DNA of 64,000 nt, taken from NCBI RefSeq assembly GCF_000745975.1, contig NZ_JQKJ01000010.1:100306-164305 (forward strand), read 5' to 3'. Under the pieces are notes generated by a model that searched no databases, was not told the origin of the DNA, and worked only from the letters and a program-made list of their open reading frames with translations. This document shows positions 51,450 to 59,578 of the stretch, piece by piece; position 1 is the stretch's first letter, and every line of letters begins with the position of its first letter. The translations under genes were made by a program, and so were the position numbers. The DNA is from Desulfobacter vibrioformis DSM 8776. GTDB lineage: Bacteria > Desulfobacterota > Desulfobacteria > Desulfobacterales > Desulfobacteraceae.

Positions 51450-52676
51450 TCACAGAAGGCCCGATAGGTCAAAGCTGTCGGATTTGCTCAATGTGACAAT
51501 AAACCGCTTGAGCAATTCCCTGTCAAAACAATGGGCCATGCCCTGGTCCCGCAATTTTACCCTGGCTTTCACCCGTTTCGCCGCTTCTTCTTCAACCATC
51601 TGCCGTTCCCGTAAGCGCCGCAGTTTAGGGTCATAATCATCTCGCACAATGGCCGTCACCGGGGGCCGGGAATTCTTAATCGCTTCAGCTTCAAAAAGCT
51701 TCAATGTATCCAGGTACGGATTTTTACCGGCCATAATCCTCAAAGCTTCAACCGGGGTTTTCCCTTTTTTATAAGGCCGTTCCGAAGTCAATGCGTCAAA
51801 CACATCGGCAATATGGCAGATTTTGGCGGACAGGGGGATCTCATCACCGGTCAAACCGCATGGATAGCCGCTGCCGTCTTCATTTTCATGATGGTACAAA
51901 ATGGCCTGAACCGTGTCATTGGGCAGTTTTTTTTCAAACAGCAGGGCCGCACCAAGGGCGGGGTGAGACTGCATCAGGACATATTCAAGATTATCCAGGC
52001 GTCCGGGTTTGTGGATCACATTTTCAGGAATTTTCACCTTGCCCAGATCATGGAGACAGCCGGCGACAGTCGCCTGGAGAAGAAGCTCTTTTAACCGGTC
52101 CCTGCCGGGATTGCCGAAAAAATCCTGGTTGGCCTTGATGAAAACAGCAGATAGCCATCCGACTTTAATCGAATGGGTGTGGGTATCATAATCATGCCCG
52201 ATCATGGTGGCGATGCCGTTTAAGGATTCTATGCTGGACAGAAAATCAAGGGCCCGGGACACAAGTTTTTCAAGATTCTTTACTGTTTCACTGATTTTAG
52301 CCTGGGGCACAAAAGGGGCGGCAAAGGTCTCTTTGATTGCATCCGTGGACAAACTGACCAGAATAGCGGTTTTCTTCTCCACAGAGATGGACTCGTGGTT
52401 GAGGATAAACGTAAGGTTCTCCTTCACATACTCTTTATATTCCCCAATTTCATTTTTATGAATATAAACCGTATCCCAGTTTTCAAGCATGGCCTTCAGG
52501 CGCGCGATCTCAATCGATCCAGTGTCCACGAGCAGGCACCGGAACCTGTAAACACCATTTTTGGAAGCATATCGTTCAAACAGCGAAAAATCTGTCAGAG
52601 AAGCCGGATTTATAGATAAAGGATCAACGGCAAAAAATGCGCTGCCGTCGTTAAAATATTCCGGTGCCAGCCCCAT
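51450..52676 (-). CDS. HD-GYP domain protein, cyclic di-GMP phosphodiesterase
   Basis: The 408-residue protein has an N-terminal sensing region of about 160 residues with no recognised motif. An HD-GYP domain follows: HDYDTHTHSIKVGWLSAVF, CLHDLGKVKIPENVIHKPG, HPALGAALL and YHHENEDGSGYPCGLTGDEIPLSAKICHIADVFDALTSERPYK. All metal-binding His/Asp residues and the GYP motif are present. It should hydrolyse cyclic di-GMP, opposing GGDEF proteins such as the one at 12.5 kb. GAAAAGGAG precedes the ATG. The C-terminal helix is Arg/Lys-rich. Confidence 0.92.
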   Translation of the reverse strand: MGLAPEYFNDGSAFFAVDPLSINPASLTDFSLFERYASKNGVYRFRCLLVDTGSIEIARLKAMLENWDTVYIHKNEIGEYKEYVKENLTFILNHESISVEKKTAILVSLSTDAIKETFAAPFVPQAKISETVKNLEKLVSRALDFLSSIESLNGIATMIGHDYDTHTHSIKVGWLSAVFIKANQDFFGNPGRDRLKELLLQATVAGCLHDLGKVKIPENVIHKPGRLDNLEYVLMQSHPALGAALLFEKKLPNDTVQAILYHHENEDGSGYPCGLTGDEIPLSAKICHIADVFDALTSERPYKKGKTPVEALRIMAGKNPYLDTLKLFEAEAIKNSRPPVTAIVRDDYDPKLRRLRERQMVEEEAAKRVKARVKLRDQGMAHCFDRELLKRFIVTLSKSDSFDLSGLL

Positions 52677-52920
52677 ACTGCTTACTCCTTTTCATGTTAC
52701 TATCCTAATTTTCCTGACGTTTGCAGGCATGCGCCCATCCTCAATCCTGATTTGCTTGCCTCGTCGCCTTGAATCAATTCCAGAGATTCTGATTTCTGAT
52801 TGTTAACTGCAGTTTTGTTAAAAACCGCAAAAAATTATAAAATAATTACCAGACATCATTTCTTATGTAAAGCACAATGCCGCGCCGGACATCGGGTCTT
52901 CCGGGATCTAAATTTAACGC

Positions 52921-52949
52921 TTGACTTACCAGAAAAACGCGCCTATACA
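52921..52949 (+). promoter_or_regulatory. sigma-70 promoter of the aromatic leader/DAHP synthase unit
   Basis: TTGACT and TATACA (followed by AT) are separated by exactly 17 bases. The predicted start near 52956 leaves about 25 bases before the leader peptide. The DNA from 52677 to 52920 shows no gene. Confidence 0.8.
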
Positions 52950-52979
52950 ATCTGCTAAAGTTATAAAAAGGAAAAACCT

Positions 52980-53057
52980 ATGACCACCCGCAAGACAGGC
53001 AACTTTTATTTTTATTTCCGGTATTATTTTTATACCGGCCTGCCTGTATTGCGCTAA
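52980..53057 (+). CDS. Phe/Tyr-rich attenuation leader peptide
   Basis: A 25-codon frame with AAAAGG upstream encodes MTTRKTGN, then FYFYFRYYFY, then TGLPVLR. Nine of ten consecutive residues are Phe or Tyr. It stands between a strong promoter and a terminator hairpin in front of a DAHP synthase gene. This is the layout of classical translation-coupled attenuation (as in pheA or pheS). Charged tRNA-Phe/Tyr would be the sensed signals. Nothing else in the genome region explains such codon clustering. Confidence 0.88.
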   Translation: MTTRKTGNFYFYFRYYFYTGLPVLR

Positions 53058-53071
53058 ATAGATCATTTTTT

Positions 53072-53106
53072 AAAGCCGCAGGCAGACACCGCCTGCGGCT
53101 TTTTTA
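53072..53106 (+). terminator. attenuator terminator upstream of the DAHP synthase
   Basis: GCCGCAGGC and GCCTGCGGC form a perfect 9-bp stem (extended by A-T pairs) with loop AGACACC, followed by seven T residues. An earlier segment GCCTGCCTG at the end of the leader frame can pair with CAGGCAG of the left arm, giving an antiterminator. ACAGGC inside the leader can pair with GCCTGT, giving the protecting stem. Confidence 0.88.
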
Positions 53107-53147
53107 TTTAAAGTTTCAGGCGACAAGAGCCCGCGAAAGGAATCGCC

Positions 53148-54194
53148 ATGAAACTGATTAACGATGTAAATGTAGAGTCATTTCTCACCCTGACCTCCCC
53201 GGAAGTCATACGAACAGAACTGCCCGTACCCGACAAAACAGCGGACAATGTGCTTGCCGGCCGCCAGGAAATCCAGGACATCCTGACCGGAGCGGACAAG
53301 CGGCTCATGGTCATTGCAGGCCCCTGCTCCATTCACGACATGGATGCGGCCATGGTGTATGCCCGGAAGATGAAGGCCCTGCGCGAAGAGGTCAAAGATA
53401 AGATCTGCCTGATTATGCGGGTCTATTTTGAAAAACCCAGAACCACCGTGGGCTGGAAAGGACTGATCAATGATCCGTTTCTGGATTCATCCTATAATAT
53501 GGAACAAGGGCTTCGAAGGGCCAGGGCCCTGCTGATCGACATCAATGCCCTGGGCCTGCCTGCGGCCACGGAAATTCTGGACCCCATCACCCCCCAGTAT
53601 ATTGCGGACCTGTTGAGCTGGGTGGCCATTGGCGCACGCACCACAGAATCCCAGACCCACCGGCAAATGGCCTCGGGGCTGTCCATGCCCGTGGGATTCA
53701 AAAACGGCACTGACGGCAGCCTGACCGCAGCTGTCAATGCCACCCAGGCCGCAAACACCCCCCAGCATTTTCTGGGCATTGACCCGGATGGCAAAACAGC
53801 AATTGTCTCCACCCGGGGCAACCGCTTTGGCCACATTGTCCTGCGCGGCGGGACCACACCCAACTACGATCCCGTATCCGTGGGAAAAGCCCAGGCCCGG
53901 CTCAGGGAAAGGGGACTTTTGGATGCGGTGATCATCGACTGTTCCCATGACAACTCCGGCCAGAAATACACCGGCCAGTCCTTTGTATTTAAAAGCGCCG
54001 TGGATCAAAGACTTGAGGGCAATGACAGGATTGTGGGCCTGATGCTGGAAAGCAATCTTTATGAAGGCAATCAGAAATGCAAATGCAACGGGGATGCAGC
54101 CAACCTTAAATACGGGGTATCCATCACCGATGAATGTATCTCATGGGAAACCACGGAAAAGCTTATCCACTGCGCATTTGATAAGTTGACCTGA
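53148..54194 (+). CDS. aroG: 3-deoxy-7-phosphoheptulonate synthase, class I (AroF/G/H type)
   Basis: The 348-residue TIM-barrel enzyme has the class I signature: VIAGPCSIHD, MRVYFEKPRTTVGWKGLINDP, GLPAATEILDPITPQYIADLLSWVAIGARTTESQTHR, GFKNGTDG and VIIDCSHDNSGQ. The length and N-terminal extension fit the regulated enterobacterial-type subfamily rather than the bare barrel, so allosteric control is possible. It makes DAHP from PEP and erythrose-4-phosphate, the first step to aromatic amino acids. Transcription is governed by the preceding Phe/Tyr leader. Which of AroF, AroG or AroH it best equals is not decidable here. Confidence 0.94.
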   Translation: MKLINDVNVESFLTLTSPEVIRTELPVPDKTADNVLAGRQEIQDILTGADKRLMVIAGPCSIHDMDAAMVYARKMKALREEVKDKICLIMRVYFEKPRTTVGWKGLINDPFLDSSYNMEQGLRRARALLIDINALGLPAATEILDPITPQYIADLLSWVAIGARTTESQTHRQMASGLSMPVGFKNGTDGSLTAAVNATQAANTPQHFLGIDPDGKTAIVSTRGNRFGHIVLRGGTTPNYDPVSVGKAQARLRERGLLDAVIIDCSHDNSGQKYTGQSFVFKSAVDQRLEGNDRIVGLMLESNLYEGNQKCKCNGDAANLKYGVSITDECISWETTEKLIHCAFDKLT

Positions 54195-54210
54195 ATTTAA
54201 CACTATTCTG

Positions 54211-54356
54211 AACCACGGAAAACACGGAAGAACACGGAAGAACACGGAAAAGCGTTTTATTTTTGAAGAAGAGACGTCAACTTTGGCAGTCACCCAAAAG
54301 TACAAATTAAGCGCTTTGCGTTCTAACTTTCAGTGTTTTCCGTGTCTTCCGTGGTT
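54211..54356. repeat. ACCACGGAAG-type hairpin repeat with inner tandem units
   Basis: AACCACGGAA, followed by tandem AACACGGAAG units, is mirrored 100 bases later by GTGTTTTCCGTGTCTTCCGTGGTT. The related perfect hairpin at 34528-34585 has the same outer ACCACGGAAG arm. No flanking target duplication was seen. It lies directly after the DAHP synthase gene and may serve as its terminator. Confidence 0.7.
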
Positions 54357-54539
54357 TTTATAAATCAACGGCAACAGCCCCGATGGTTTCATTTTTGCGC
54401 CCATATTGTCGCACCTGCAGTACATGGTCGCTTTTTTGCGCCTATTTCTTGACCGTCTTTTTTCATAATCCCCTTGCCAAAAATAGAATACGCCTTATTT
54501 TTCAATTCATTGCATATAAGTTCACTATTAAACATGTGA

Positions 54540-54555
54540 TGGCACACGCTTTGCT
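54540..54555 (+). promoter_or_regulatory. sigma-54 promoter of the orange-protein-like operon
   Basis: TGGCACACGCTTTGCT fits the -24/-12 consensus (TGGCAC, then TTGC) with GG and GC exactly ten bases apart. It lies about 80 bases before the first gene of the unit. The remaining 54357-54606 sequence has a small ATCCCG-type hairpin near 54570 but no gene. Confidence 0.78.
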
Positions 54556-54636
54556 ATCCTGATATCCCGATATCCCGAAGATTCCGGGATCAAGGATCCT
54601 GGCAATTTGAATTCAACGAGACTGGAGATATATAAA

Positions 54637-55020
54637 ATGAAACAGGCGGTATTTGTAAGCAGGGACAACGCTCAGTTTAAGGGACTTGAACAGATGCTGG
54701 GCCAACACAGCATTGAAATAAAATGGTGCGCAACCGGCAAAGCACTTTTGTCCCTGATTGCCAATACCCCCAAAGGGAAGTGGATTGATCTGGTAATCAT
54801 GGAAGAAGAACTGCCGGACATGAATGCCAAAGCCCTGGTTCAGGCCGTCACCACCCAAAGCCCCATGACCAATTGTGCAATTACCGGCACCATGGACAAA
54901 AAACAGTTCCATGATGTGTATGAAGGATACGGCGTACTGATGCAGCTTTCTGTGGAACCGGGGCAGGATGATGCCCGGAACCTGGAAAACCAATTGAAAA
55001 AAATCAGGTTGCTGGGGTGA
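54637..55020 (+). CDS. receiver-like domain protein of unknown function
   Basis: The start at 54637 (MKQAVFVSRDN) follows GGAGATATATAAA; the longer frame upstream has no ribosome site. The 127-residue protein has an alternating alpha/beta pattern reminiscent of a CheY-like receiver: VFVSRDN, LIANTPKGKWIDLVIMEEELPDMNAKALVQAV, SPMTNCAITGTM, YGVLMQLSVEPG. The phospho-acceptor position appears to be a Met-Glu-Glu context rather than Asp. It is the first gene of the sigma-54-driven unit that also encodes the two MinD/ferredoxin ATPases and the NifX-like proteins, so it presumably regulates or scaffolds that complex. The role is not known. Confidence 0.7.
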   Translation: MKQAVFVSRDNAQFKGLEQMLGQHSIEIKWCATGKALLSLIANTPKGKWIDLVIMEEELPDMNAKALVQAVTTQSPMTNCAITGTMDKKQFHDVYEGYGVLMQLSVEPGQDDARNLENQLKKIRLLG

Positions 55021-55055
55021 TGGTAAATGACCTTACGGCAAGGAGATAAAATTAT

Positions 55056-55916
55056 ATGATTATCAGCATAGCAAGCGGAAAGGGCGGCACAGGCAAGACC
55101 ACTGTGGCCACCAATCTTTGTGCAAGTCTTGATGCCGACCTGATGCTCTTGGACTGTGACGTGGAAGAACCCAATGCCCATCTTTTCCTGAACCCGAACA
55201 TCACCGAAGAAAAAAAGGTCAATGCCCCTGTGCCCAAAGTGGACCTGAGTCTTTGCACCCGTTGCAAAAAATGCATGGAAATCTGCCGGTATGGCGCCAT
55301 TGCCGTGGCCGGGAAAGCAGTGGTGACCTTTCCGGAACTTTGCCACTCCTGCGGCGGCTGCATGGTTGTCTGCCCGGAAAAAGCCATCACCGAAACAGAC
55401 CGGTTCATCGGCACAGTGGAGACAGGCAGCTTGGGTCTGCCCGAGGGCGCCTCATTCGGCCAGGGGCTTCTGGACATCGGCCAGGTCATGGCCCCACCGG
55501 TCATCAAACAGGTGCGGCAGCTTGAAGGCCAAAAAAAGCTGACCATTATAGATGCCCCGCCGGGCACCTCCTGTCCCGTGATTGCGGCCATGAAAGGAAC
55601 GGATTTCGTGCTGCTGGTCACAGAACCCACGCCCTTTGGCCTGCATGACCTGACCCTGGCCGTGGAAGCGGTCAAACTGTTAGACATCCCCTGCGGTCTT
55701 GTGATCAACCGGGCAGGCCTTGGCAATGATGGTGTTAACAATTATGCCCAAAAGGAAAATATCCCCATTTTGCTGGAAATTCCCTTTGACAAGCGCATTG
55801 CTTCAGCCTATTCAAAGGGCGAACTGCTTGTCCGGGCATTGCCTGAATACAAGGAAATATTTAAAGGTCTGTACACATCCATTGAAGCACTCGTGAACCG
55901 GAAAGGGGCTGCCTGA
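55056..55916 (+). CDS. MinD/Mrp-type ATPase with ferredoxin insert (orange-protein complex-like), first
   Basis: The 286-residue protein has a deviant Walker A (GKGGTGKTT), switch I/II (DCDVEEPNAH; IIDAPPGTSCPV), and between them two [4Fe-4S] motifs (CTRCKKCMEICRYGAI; CHSCGGCMVVCPEKAI). This is the Mrp/NBP35-like P-loop ATPase with an inserted bacterial ferredoxin, paired with a sister gene that overlaps by one base (TGATG). Homologues lie in the Desulfovibrio orange-protein operon together with NifX-like proteins, where a Mo-Cu-S cluster protein is assembled and septum placement is affected. The role here is by analogy. Confidence 0.85.
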   Translation: MIISIASGKGGTGKTTVATNLCASLDADLMLLDCDVEEPNAHLFLNPNITEEKKVNAPVPKVDLSLCTRCKKCMEICRYGAIAVAGKAVVTFPELCHSCGGCMVVCPEKAITETDRFIGTVETGSLGLPEGASFGQGLLDIGQVMAPPVIKQVRQLEGQKKLTIIDAPPGTSCPVIAAMKGTDFVLLVTEPTPFGLHDLTLAVEAVKLLDIPCGLVINRAGLGNDGVNNYAQKENIPILLEIPFDKRIASAYSKGELLVRALPEYKEIFKGLYTSIEALVNRKGAA

Positions 55917-56815
55917 TGAAAGAACTTGTTATTTTAAGCGGCAAAGGCGGAACCGGGAAAACCAGTTTAACATCTGCATTTGCAAGCCTTGCCGGAAATA
56001 TGATGCTGTGTGACGCGGATGTGGATGCAGCAGACCTGCACCTGATTATGAACCCCGACATCCGTGAAACCCATGATTTTGCAGGCGGCTATGAGGCCCA
56101 GATCATCCCCGACGCGTGCACCGGCTGCGGGCAGTGCATGGAACTTTGCAGATTTGACGCTGTCAAACCGGTTCAAGACGCAGGAATATTCCATATTAAC
56201 GGCCTTGACTGTGAAGGCTGCGGGGTCTGCGCAGATCTTTGTCCTGAATCTGCCATTACATTTGAGGAAAAAATCTGCGGCCAGTGGTTTGCTTCGGGTA
56301 CCCGGTTCGGGGACATGATCCATGCCCGCCTGGGCATTGCAGAAGAGAACTCCGGCCGGTTGGTGGCCCTGGTCAGGGAAGAGGCCAGAAAACGGGTGCT
56401 GGCAGCCCGCATTGATATTTTGCTCACAGACGGCCCTCCGGGTATCGGGTGTCCGGTTATTGCCTCCATCGGGCAGGCCAACGCCGTTCTCATTGTTACA
56501 GAGCCCACGGTTTCAGGCATCCATGATATGGAACGGGTGGCCCAGCTGGCAGCCCATTTTAAAATCCCGGCCATGGTCTGCATCAACAAATATGATTTAA
56601 ACCCGGACCAGGCCCGGGCCATTGAAGTCATTGCCGAAAAAAGAAACATGGCATATGTGGGAAAAATTCCCTTTGATCCGGCATTCACAAAAGCCATGAT
56701 CCAGTGCAAAACCATCATGGAAACCCATGGCGACAGCCCTGCCGCAACACAAATCAGACAGATCTGGAACCGGGTCATGGCGCACCCGGCCATGAAGATG
56801 GACAGACTGTGCTGA
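55916..56815 (+). CDS. MinD/Mrp-type ATPase with ferredoxin insert, second
   Basis: The 299-residue sister of the preceding gene keeps the same order: SGKGGTGKTSLTSAFAS, DADVDAADLH, then CTGCGQCMELCRFDAV and CEGCGVCADLCPESAI, then LTDGPPGIGCPVIASIGQANAVLIVTEPTVSGIHDM. The Walker A lysine and the switch residues are intact. Start and stop codons overlap (TGATG), so the two proteins are probably made in equal amounts and act as a heterodimer. A 72-bp gap separates it from the first NifX-like gene. Confidence 0.86.
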   Translation: MKELVILSGKGGTGKTSLTSAFASLAGNMMLCDADVDAADLHLIMNPDIRETHDFAGGYEAQIIPDACTGCGQCMELCRFDAVKPVQDAGIFHINGLDCEGCGVCADLCPESAITFEEKICGQWFASGTRFGDMIHARLGIAEENSGRLVALVREEARKRVLAARIDILLTDGPPGIGCPVIASIGQANAVLIVTEPTVSGIHDMERVAQLAAHFKIPAMVCINKYDLNPDQARAIEVIAEKRNMAYVGKIPFDPAFTKAMIQCKTIMETHGDSPAATQIRQIWNRVMAHPAMKMDRLC

Positions 56816-56887
56816 CCATGACAAAAGAAAAAAAGACATTATTCTTTTAAAATTCAATAGACACCAATAAAGGAGTAAGTAAAACTT

Positions 56888-57280
56888 ATGGAAAACGGTA
56901 GAATTGCAATCCCATCCAACGGGGAAGGCGGACTTTCCGGCACCCGTGCAGGCCATTTCGGACATTGTGACGTATTCACCTTTGTGGATATCAAGGACGG
57001 AAAAATTGAGAAGGTATCCACCATTGCCAACCAGGAGCATGCCCAGGGCGGATGCATGGTGCCTGTAAATCTTCTGGCCGAGCACCGCGTCAATGCCCTG
57101 ATCGTGGGTGGCATCGGCATGCGGCCGCTCATGGGATTCCGCCAGGTGGGCATTGATGTCTATCATGATGACCAGCGCGCGGACATTGAGCCTGTGGTCA
57201 TGGACCTGATTGAAGGTAAACTTGCGCAGATTTCAAATGATCAGGTCTGTGGCGGCGGTGGCGGCGGCGGCCCAAAATAG
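56888..57280 (+). CDS. NifX/NifB-type dinitrogenase-cofactor-binding protein, Gly-rich tail
   Basis: The 130-residue protein matches the NifX/NafY/VnfX fold: RIAIPSNGEGGLSGTRAGHFGHCDVFTFVDIKDGKIEKV, then GCMVPVNLLAEHRVNALIVGGIGMRPLMGFRQVGIDVY. The C-terminus is CGGGGGGGPK, a polyglycine tail seen in some orange-protein-like and iron-sulfur carriers. Such proteins bind metal-sulfur clusters. The order ATPase-ATPase-NifX-NifX is that of the orange-protein complex genes of sulfate reducers. No nitrogenase genes are in view, so a nif role is unlikely. Confidence 0.86.
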   Translation: MENGRIAIPSNGEGGLSGTRAGHFGHCDVFTFVDIKDGKIEKVSTIANQEHAQGGCMVPVNLLAEHRVNALIVGGIGMRPLMGFRQVGIDVYHDDQRADIEPVVMDLIEGKLAQISNDQVCGGGGGGGPK

Positions 57281-57353
57281 TGCCATCCCCAATTTATTTC
57301 TGGACGGACACGTTTTAACACTTTTACAGCCAGGATAAAAACAGGATAAAAAA

Positions 57354-57713
57354 ATGAAAATAGCGATCACATCAACGGGTAAAGACCTTGATGCCCAGGT
57401 AGATCCCAGATTCGGCAGAGCTGCCTACATCATTGTGGTGGACACAGACACCCTGGATTTTGAAGTCATTGACAACTCTGAAAATAAAAATGCATTTAAA
57501 GGCGCCGGCATTACAGCGGCCTCGGCGGTCTGCGACAAGGGTGCCCAGGTGCTGATCACAGGGTTCTGCGGTCCCAATGCGTTCAAAACCCTTGACAGCG
57601 CAGGCGTAAAAGTAGCCAATGACGCCACAGGCACCGTCAGGAGTACGGTTGAAGACTATAAAGCCGGTAAATTCACATTTTCCGACAGCGCCAATGCCGA
57701 GGGACACTGGTAA
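57354..57713 (+). CDS. NifX-like protein, possible orange-protein homologue
   Basis: This single NifX domain of 119 residues reads MKIAITSTGKDLDAQVDPRFGRAAYIIVVDTDTLDFEVIDNSEN and then GAGITAASAVCDKGAQVLITGFCGPNAFKTLDSAGVKV. Its length and FGRA/GxCGPNAF segments fit the small ORP family that holds a Mo-Cu-sulfide cluster non-covalently. Which of the two NifX proteins is the cluster carrier is undecided. It is the last gene of the unit and is followed by a long imperfect hairpin. Confidence 0.84.
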   Translation: MKIAITSTGKDLDAQVDPRFGRAAYIIVVDTDTLDFEVIDNSENKNAFKGAGITAASAVCDKGAQVLITGFCGPNAFKTLDSAGVKVANDATGTVRSTVEDYKAGKFTFSDSANAEGHW

Positions 57714-57726
57714 AATTTAATATGGC

Positions 57727-57808
57727 GCGCACCCTGTTTTGGTGGCATCTTTTTACCCCTATCTTACCCCCGTCTCATTTAAGAAGGTGTCACCAGCACA
57801 GGGTGTGC
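57727..57808. repeat. long imperfect hairpin after the NifX-like operon
   Basis: GCGCACCCTGTTTTGGTGGC and GTCACCAGCACAGGGTGTGC pair over more than 20 positions with a few G-T wobbles, around a C/T-rich loop. It immediately precedes family-1 copy 3. It may work as the operon's terminator. Confidence 0.6.
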
Positions 57809-57816
57809 TCTATTTA

Positions 57817-57941
57817 GTGTTTGAACGAACAGTCACCCATCTGCGGCGTTGCAGAAAAATTTACAATCCTCACATACTTTAGTATGCTCCGGTTGTAAAT
57901 TTTTCTGCGCCTTGCATCTGGGCAACTGTTCGTCCAAACAC
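57817..57941. repeat. family-1 interspersed palindromic repeat, copy 3 (125 bp)
   Basis: Same layout as copies 1 and 2. Here GAACAGT pairs with ACTGTTC where the others have GAAAAGT/ACTTTTC, and AAATTTAC pairs with GTAAATTT where copy 1 has a mismatch: paired changes that retain the stem. It is intergenic rather than at a stop codon. Confidence 0.9.
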
Positions 57942-57984
57942 GGGTTTGCGTTCAAACACGATTTACTACATAAAAGGAGGTGCT

Positions 57985-58239
57985 ATGCCTTTATATGACT
58001 TTCATTGTCCGGAATGCAACCGGATCGTTGAACTGCTCATGACCAGCCGGAATGACCAGGCAGTCTGTCCTGAGTGCGGCTCTACCCGCCTTGAAAAACT
58101 CATGGCGGCCCACTCAAGTCTCTCGGGAAAATCCGGCACTTCCCTGCCCGGCCCCAATGACACCGCCTGCTGCGGTTCCAGGCCCGGGGAGAACAGCGGG
58201 TGTTCAGGTCCCGGTTCCTGCTGCGGCAGAACCTTCTGA
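57985..58239 (+). CDS. FmdB-family zinc ribbon protein
   Basis: The start at 57985 follows AAAAGGAGGTGCT and gives 84 residues. It opens with MPLYDFHCPECNRIVELLM and QAVCPECGSTRLEKLMA, the FmdB (putative regulatory protein, CxxC...CxxC) ribbon. It ends with a Gly/Ser/Cys-rich tail (CCGSRPGENSGCSGPGSCCGRTF) with five more cysteines. Function is unclear; FmdB was described near formamidase genes. It is followed after a short gap by the methyltransferase gene and may be co-transcribed. Confidence 0.87.
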   Translation: MPLYDFHCPECNRIVELLMTSRNDQAVCPECGSTRLEKLMAAHSSLSGKSGTSLPGPNDTACCGSRPGENSGCSGPGSCCGRTF

Positions 58240-58288
58240 CACAGCAGCGGCCGGTTTATTGCCGGATACATTCCATTGGCCCCAAAGC

Positions 58289-59578
58289 GTGACGCCCCGG
58301 GGCCGGAAAAATGTCAATCCCTTGCCAACAGATACCCATAAAAAAACCATAGCCTTTGAAAAACGGATCAAACGCCGTATTTCGGGAAGATCCCATGTTT
58401 TTTTTGCTGTATGCCCGCCGGGCCTTGGCGGCATTTGCGAAAAAGAAGTGGCCCAGGTCTCCCGGAAAGCCGGGGAAATATTCTCAGATAACCACAAAAT
58501 CTGTGATATCAAGGTGCTTCCCGGGGGGATTGAATTCACAACCAGGTTGAAAACCGCCTGTCTGGCCAATATGCTCATGGGATCGGCCACCCGGATTCTC
58601 ATGCGCATTGCATCGTTCAAGGCAGATGGATTCAACCGGCTTGAAGCGCAGGTTAACGCCATTGACTGGGAATTGTACCTGCCGCACCAGGCCCGGCCCG
58701 ATATCAGGGTCACCACCCACAAATCGCGCCTGTATCACTCCACAGCCATTGCTGACCGGATCAGGCCCGTGATCCATGACCGGCTGTTTTCAGAGGATAT
58801 ACCCCGGCCTTACGACGCCACCGGACCAGCCGGGCCCATTCCCCAGACCCTGATGGTCCGCGGGGAAAATGACAGATTTGAACTCTCCCTGGACATGTCC
58901 GGCACACCTTTATACAAACGGGGCATTAAAAAAAAAGTTGTCAAAGCACCGTTGCGTGAAACCCTGGCCTTTGCCATTCTGACCCGGCTGGATCTGTCTG
59001 AAAAGGACATTTTAGCCGACCCCATGTGCGGGTCCGGCACCTTCAGCCTGGAAGGCGCCATGATGCAGTGGGCACTGCCCCCAGGGGCATTCAGATCCTT
59101 TGCCTTTGAAGCCTGGCCGGGATTTGAGGAAAAAAGCATCGCGCATGCCCGGAACAGGCTTATGGCAGCAGCCGGGGCCTGCATGGATGACCGGCCTTTG
59201 CCCCCTATTCTGGCCCGGGACCTGGACCCGGCAGCCATTGACCACCTGAAACAGGCCTGTGCCCGCCACAAGGTGTTTCAACGTATCTGCCCGGTCTGCG
59301 ATGATTTCTTCAGCATGACGCCTCCGCCCATTACAGACAACCAGGGCGTGGTGGTCCTGAACCCGCCCTATGGCATCCGCCTGGATAAAAATAATGACAT
59401 CACAGCCCTATATAAAGAGATCGGGCACAAGCTGGCGGCTGATTTCAAAGGATGGCGCACAGGCATTGTATGCCCGGGCAAAAAAGAGTTCCAGGCCCTG
59501 AACCTGGGGCTGTCAACCATGCCCCTTTTCCATGGAGGCCTTGATCTTTATACCGCCATCGGAGTGATCGGCAGCTGA
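58289..59578 (+). CDS. RlmL-like THUMP-domain RNA N2-guanine methyltransferase
   Basis: The start is uncertain: GTG at 58289 or TTG at 58322 fit best. Earlier codons overlap fmdB and encode no family sequence. The protein of about 430 residues has a THUMP domain (FFAVCPPGLGGICEKEVAQV...GGIEFTTRLKTACLANMLMGSATRILMRI) and a class I methyltransferase. The methyltransferase has KAPLRETLAFAILTRL, DPMCGSGTFSLEGAM and VVLNPPYGIRLD. This equals the N-terminal half of E. coli RlmL, which methylates 23S rRNA at guanine N2. The RlmK half is absent. Confidence 0.87.
   Translation: MTPRGRKNVNPLPTDTHKKTIAFEKRIKRRISGRSHVFFAVCPPGLGGICEKEVAQVSRKAGEIFSDNHKICDIKVLPGGIEFTTRLKTACLANMLMGSATRILMRIASFKADGFNRLEAQVNAIDWELYLPHQARPDIRVTTHKSRLYHSTAIADRIRPVIHDRLFSEDIPRPYDATGPAGPIPQTLMVRGENDRFELSLDMSGTPLYKRGIKKKVVKAPLRETLAFAILTRLDLSEKDILADPMCGSGTFSLEGAMMQWALPPGAFRSFAFEAWPGFEEKSIAHARNRLMAAAGACMDDRPLPPILARDLDPAAIDHLKQACARHKVFQRICPVCDDFFSMTPPPITDNQGVVVLNPPYGIRLDKNNDITALYKEIGHKLAADFKGWRTGIVCPGKKEFQALNLGLSTMPLFHGGLDLYTAIGVIGS

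Noticed and set aside
56888..57713. NifX-like pair as part of a nitrogenase locus
   Set aside because: No nifHDK, nifE/N or nifB gene is nearby, and the two MinD/ferredoxin ATPases point to the orange-protein type of cluster.
58052..58288. Upstream extension of the RlmL-like frame
   Set aside because: The stretch overlaps the fmdB gene in another frame and encodes Pro/Ala-rich sequence without THUMP-like features. It looks like a shadow of fmdB.
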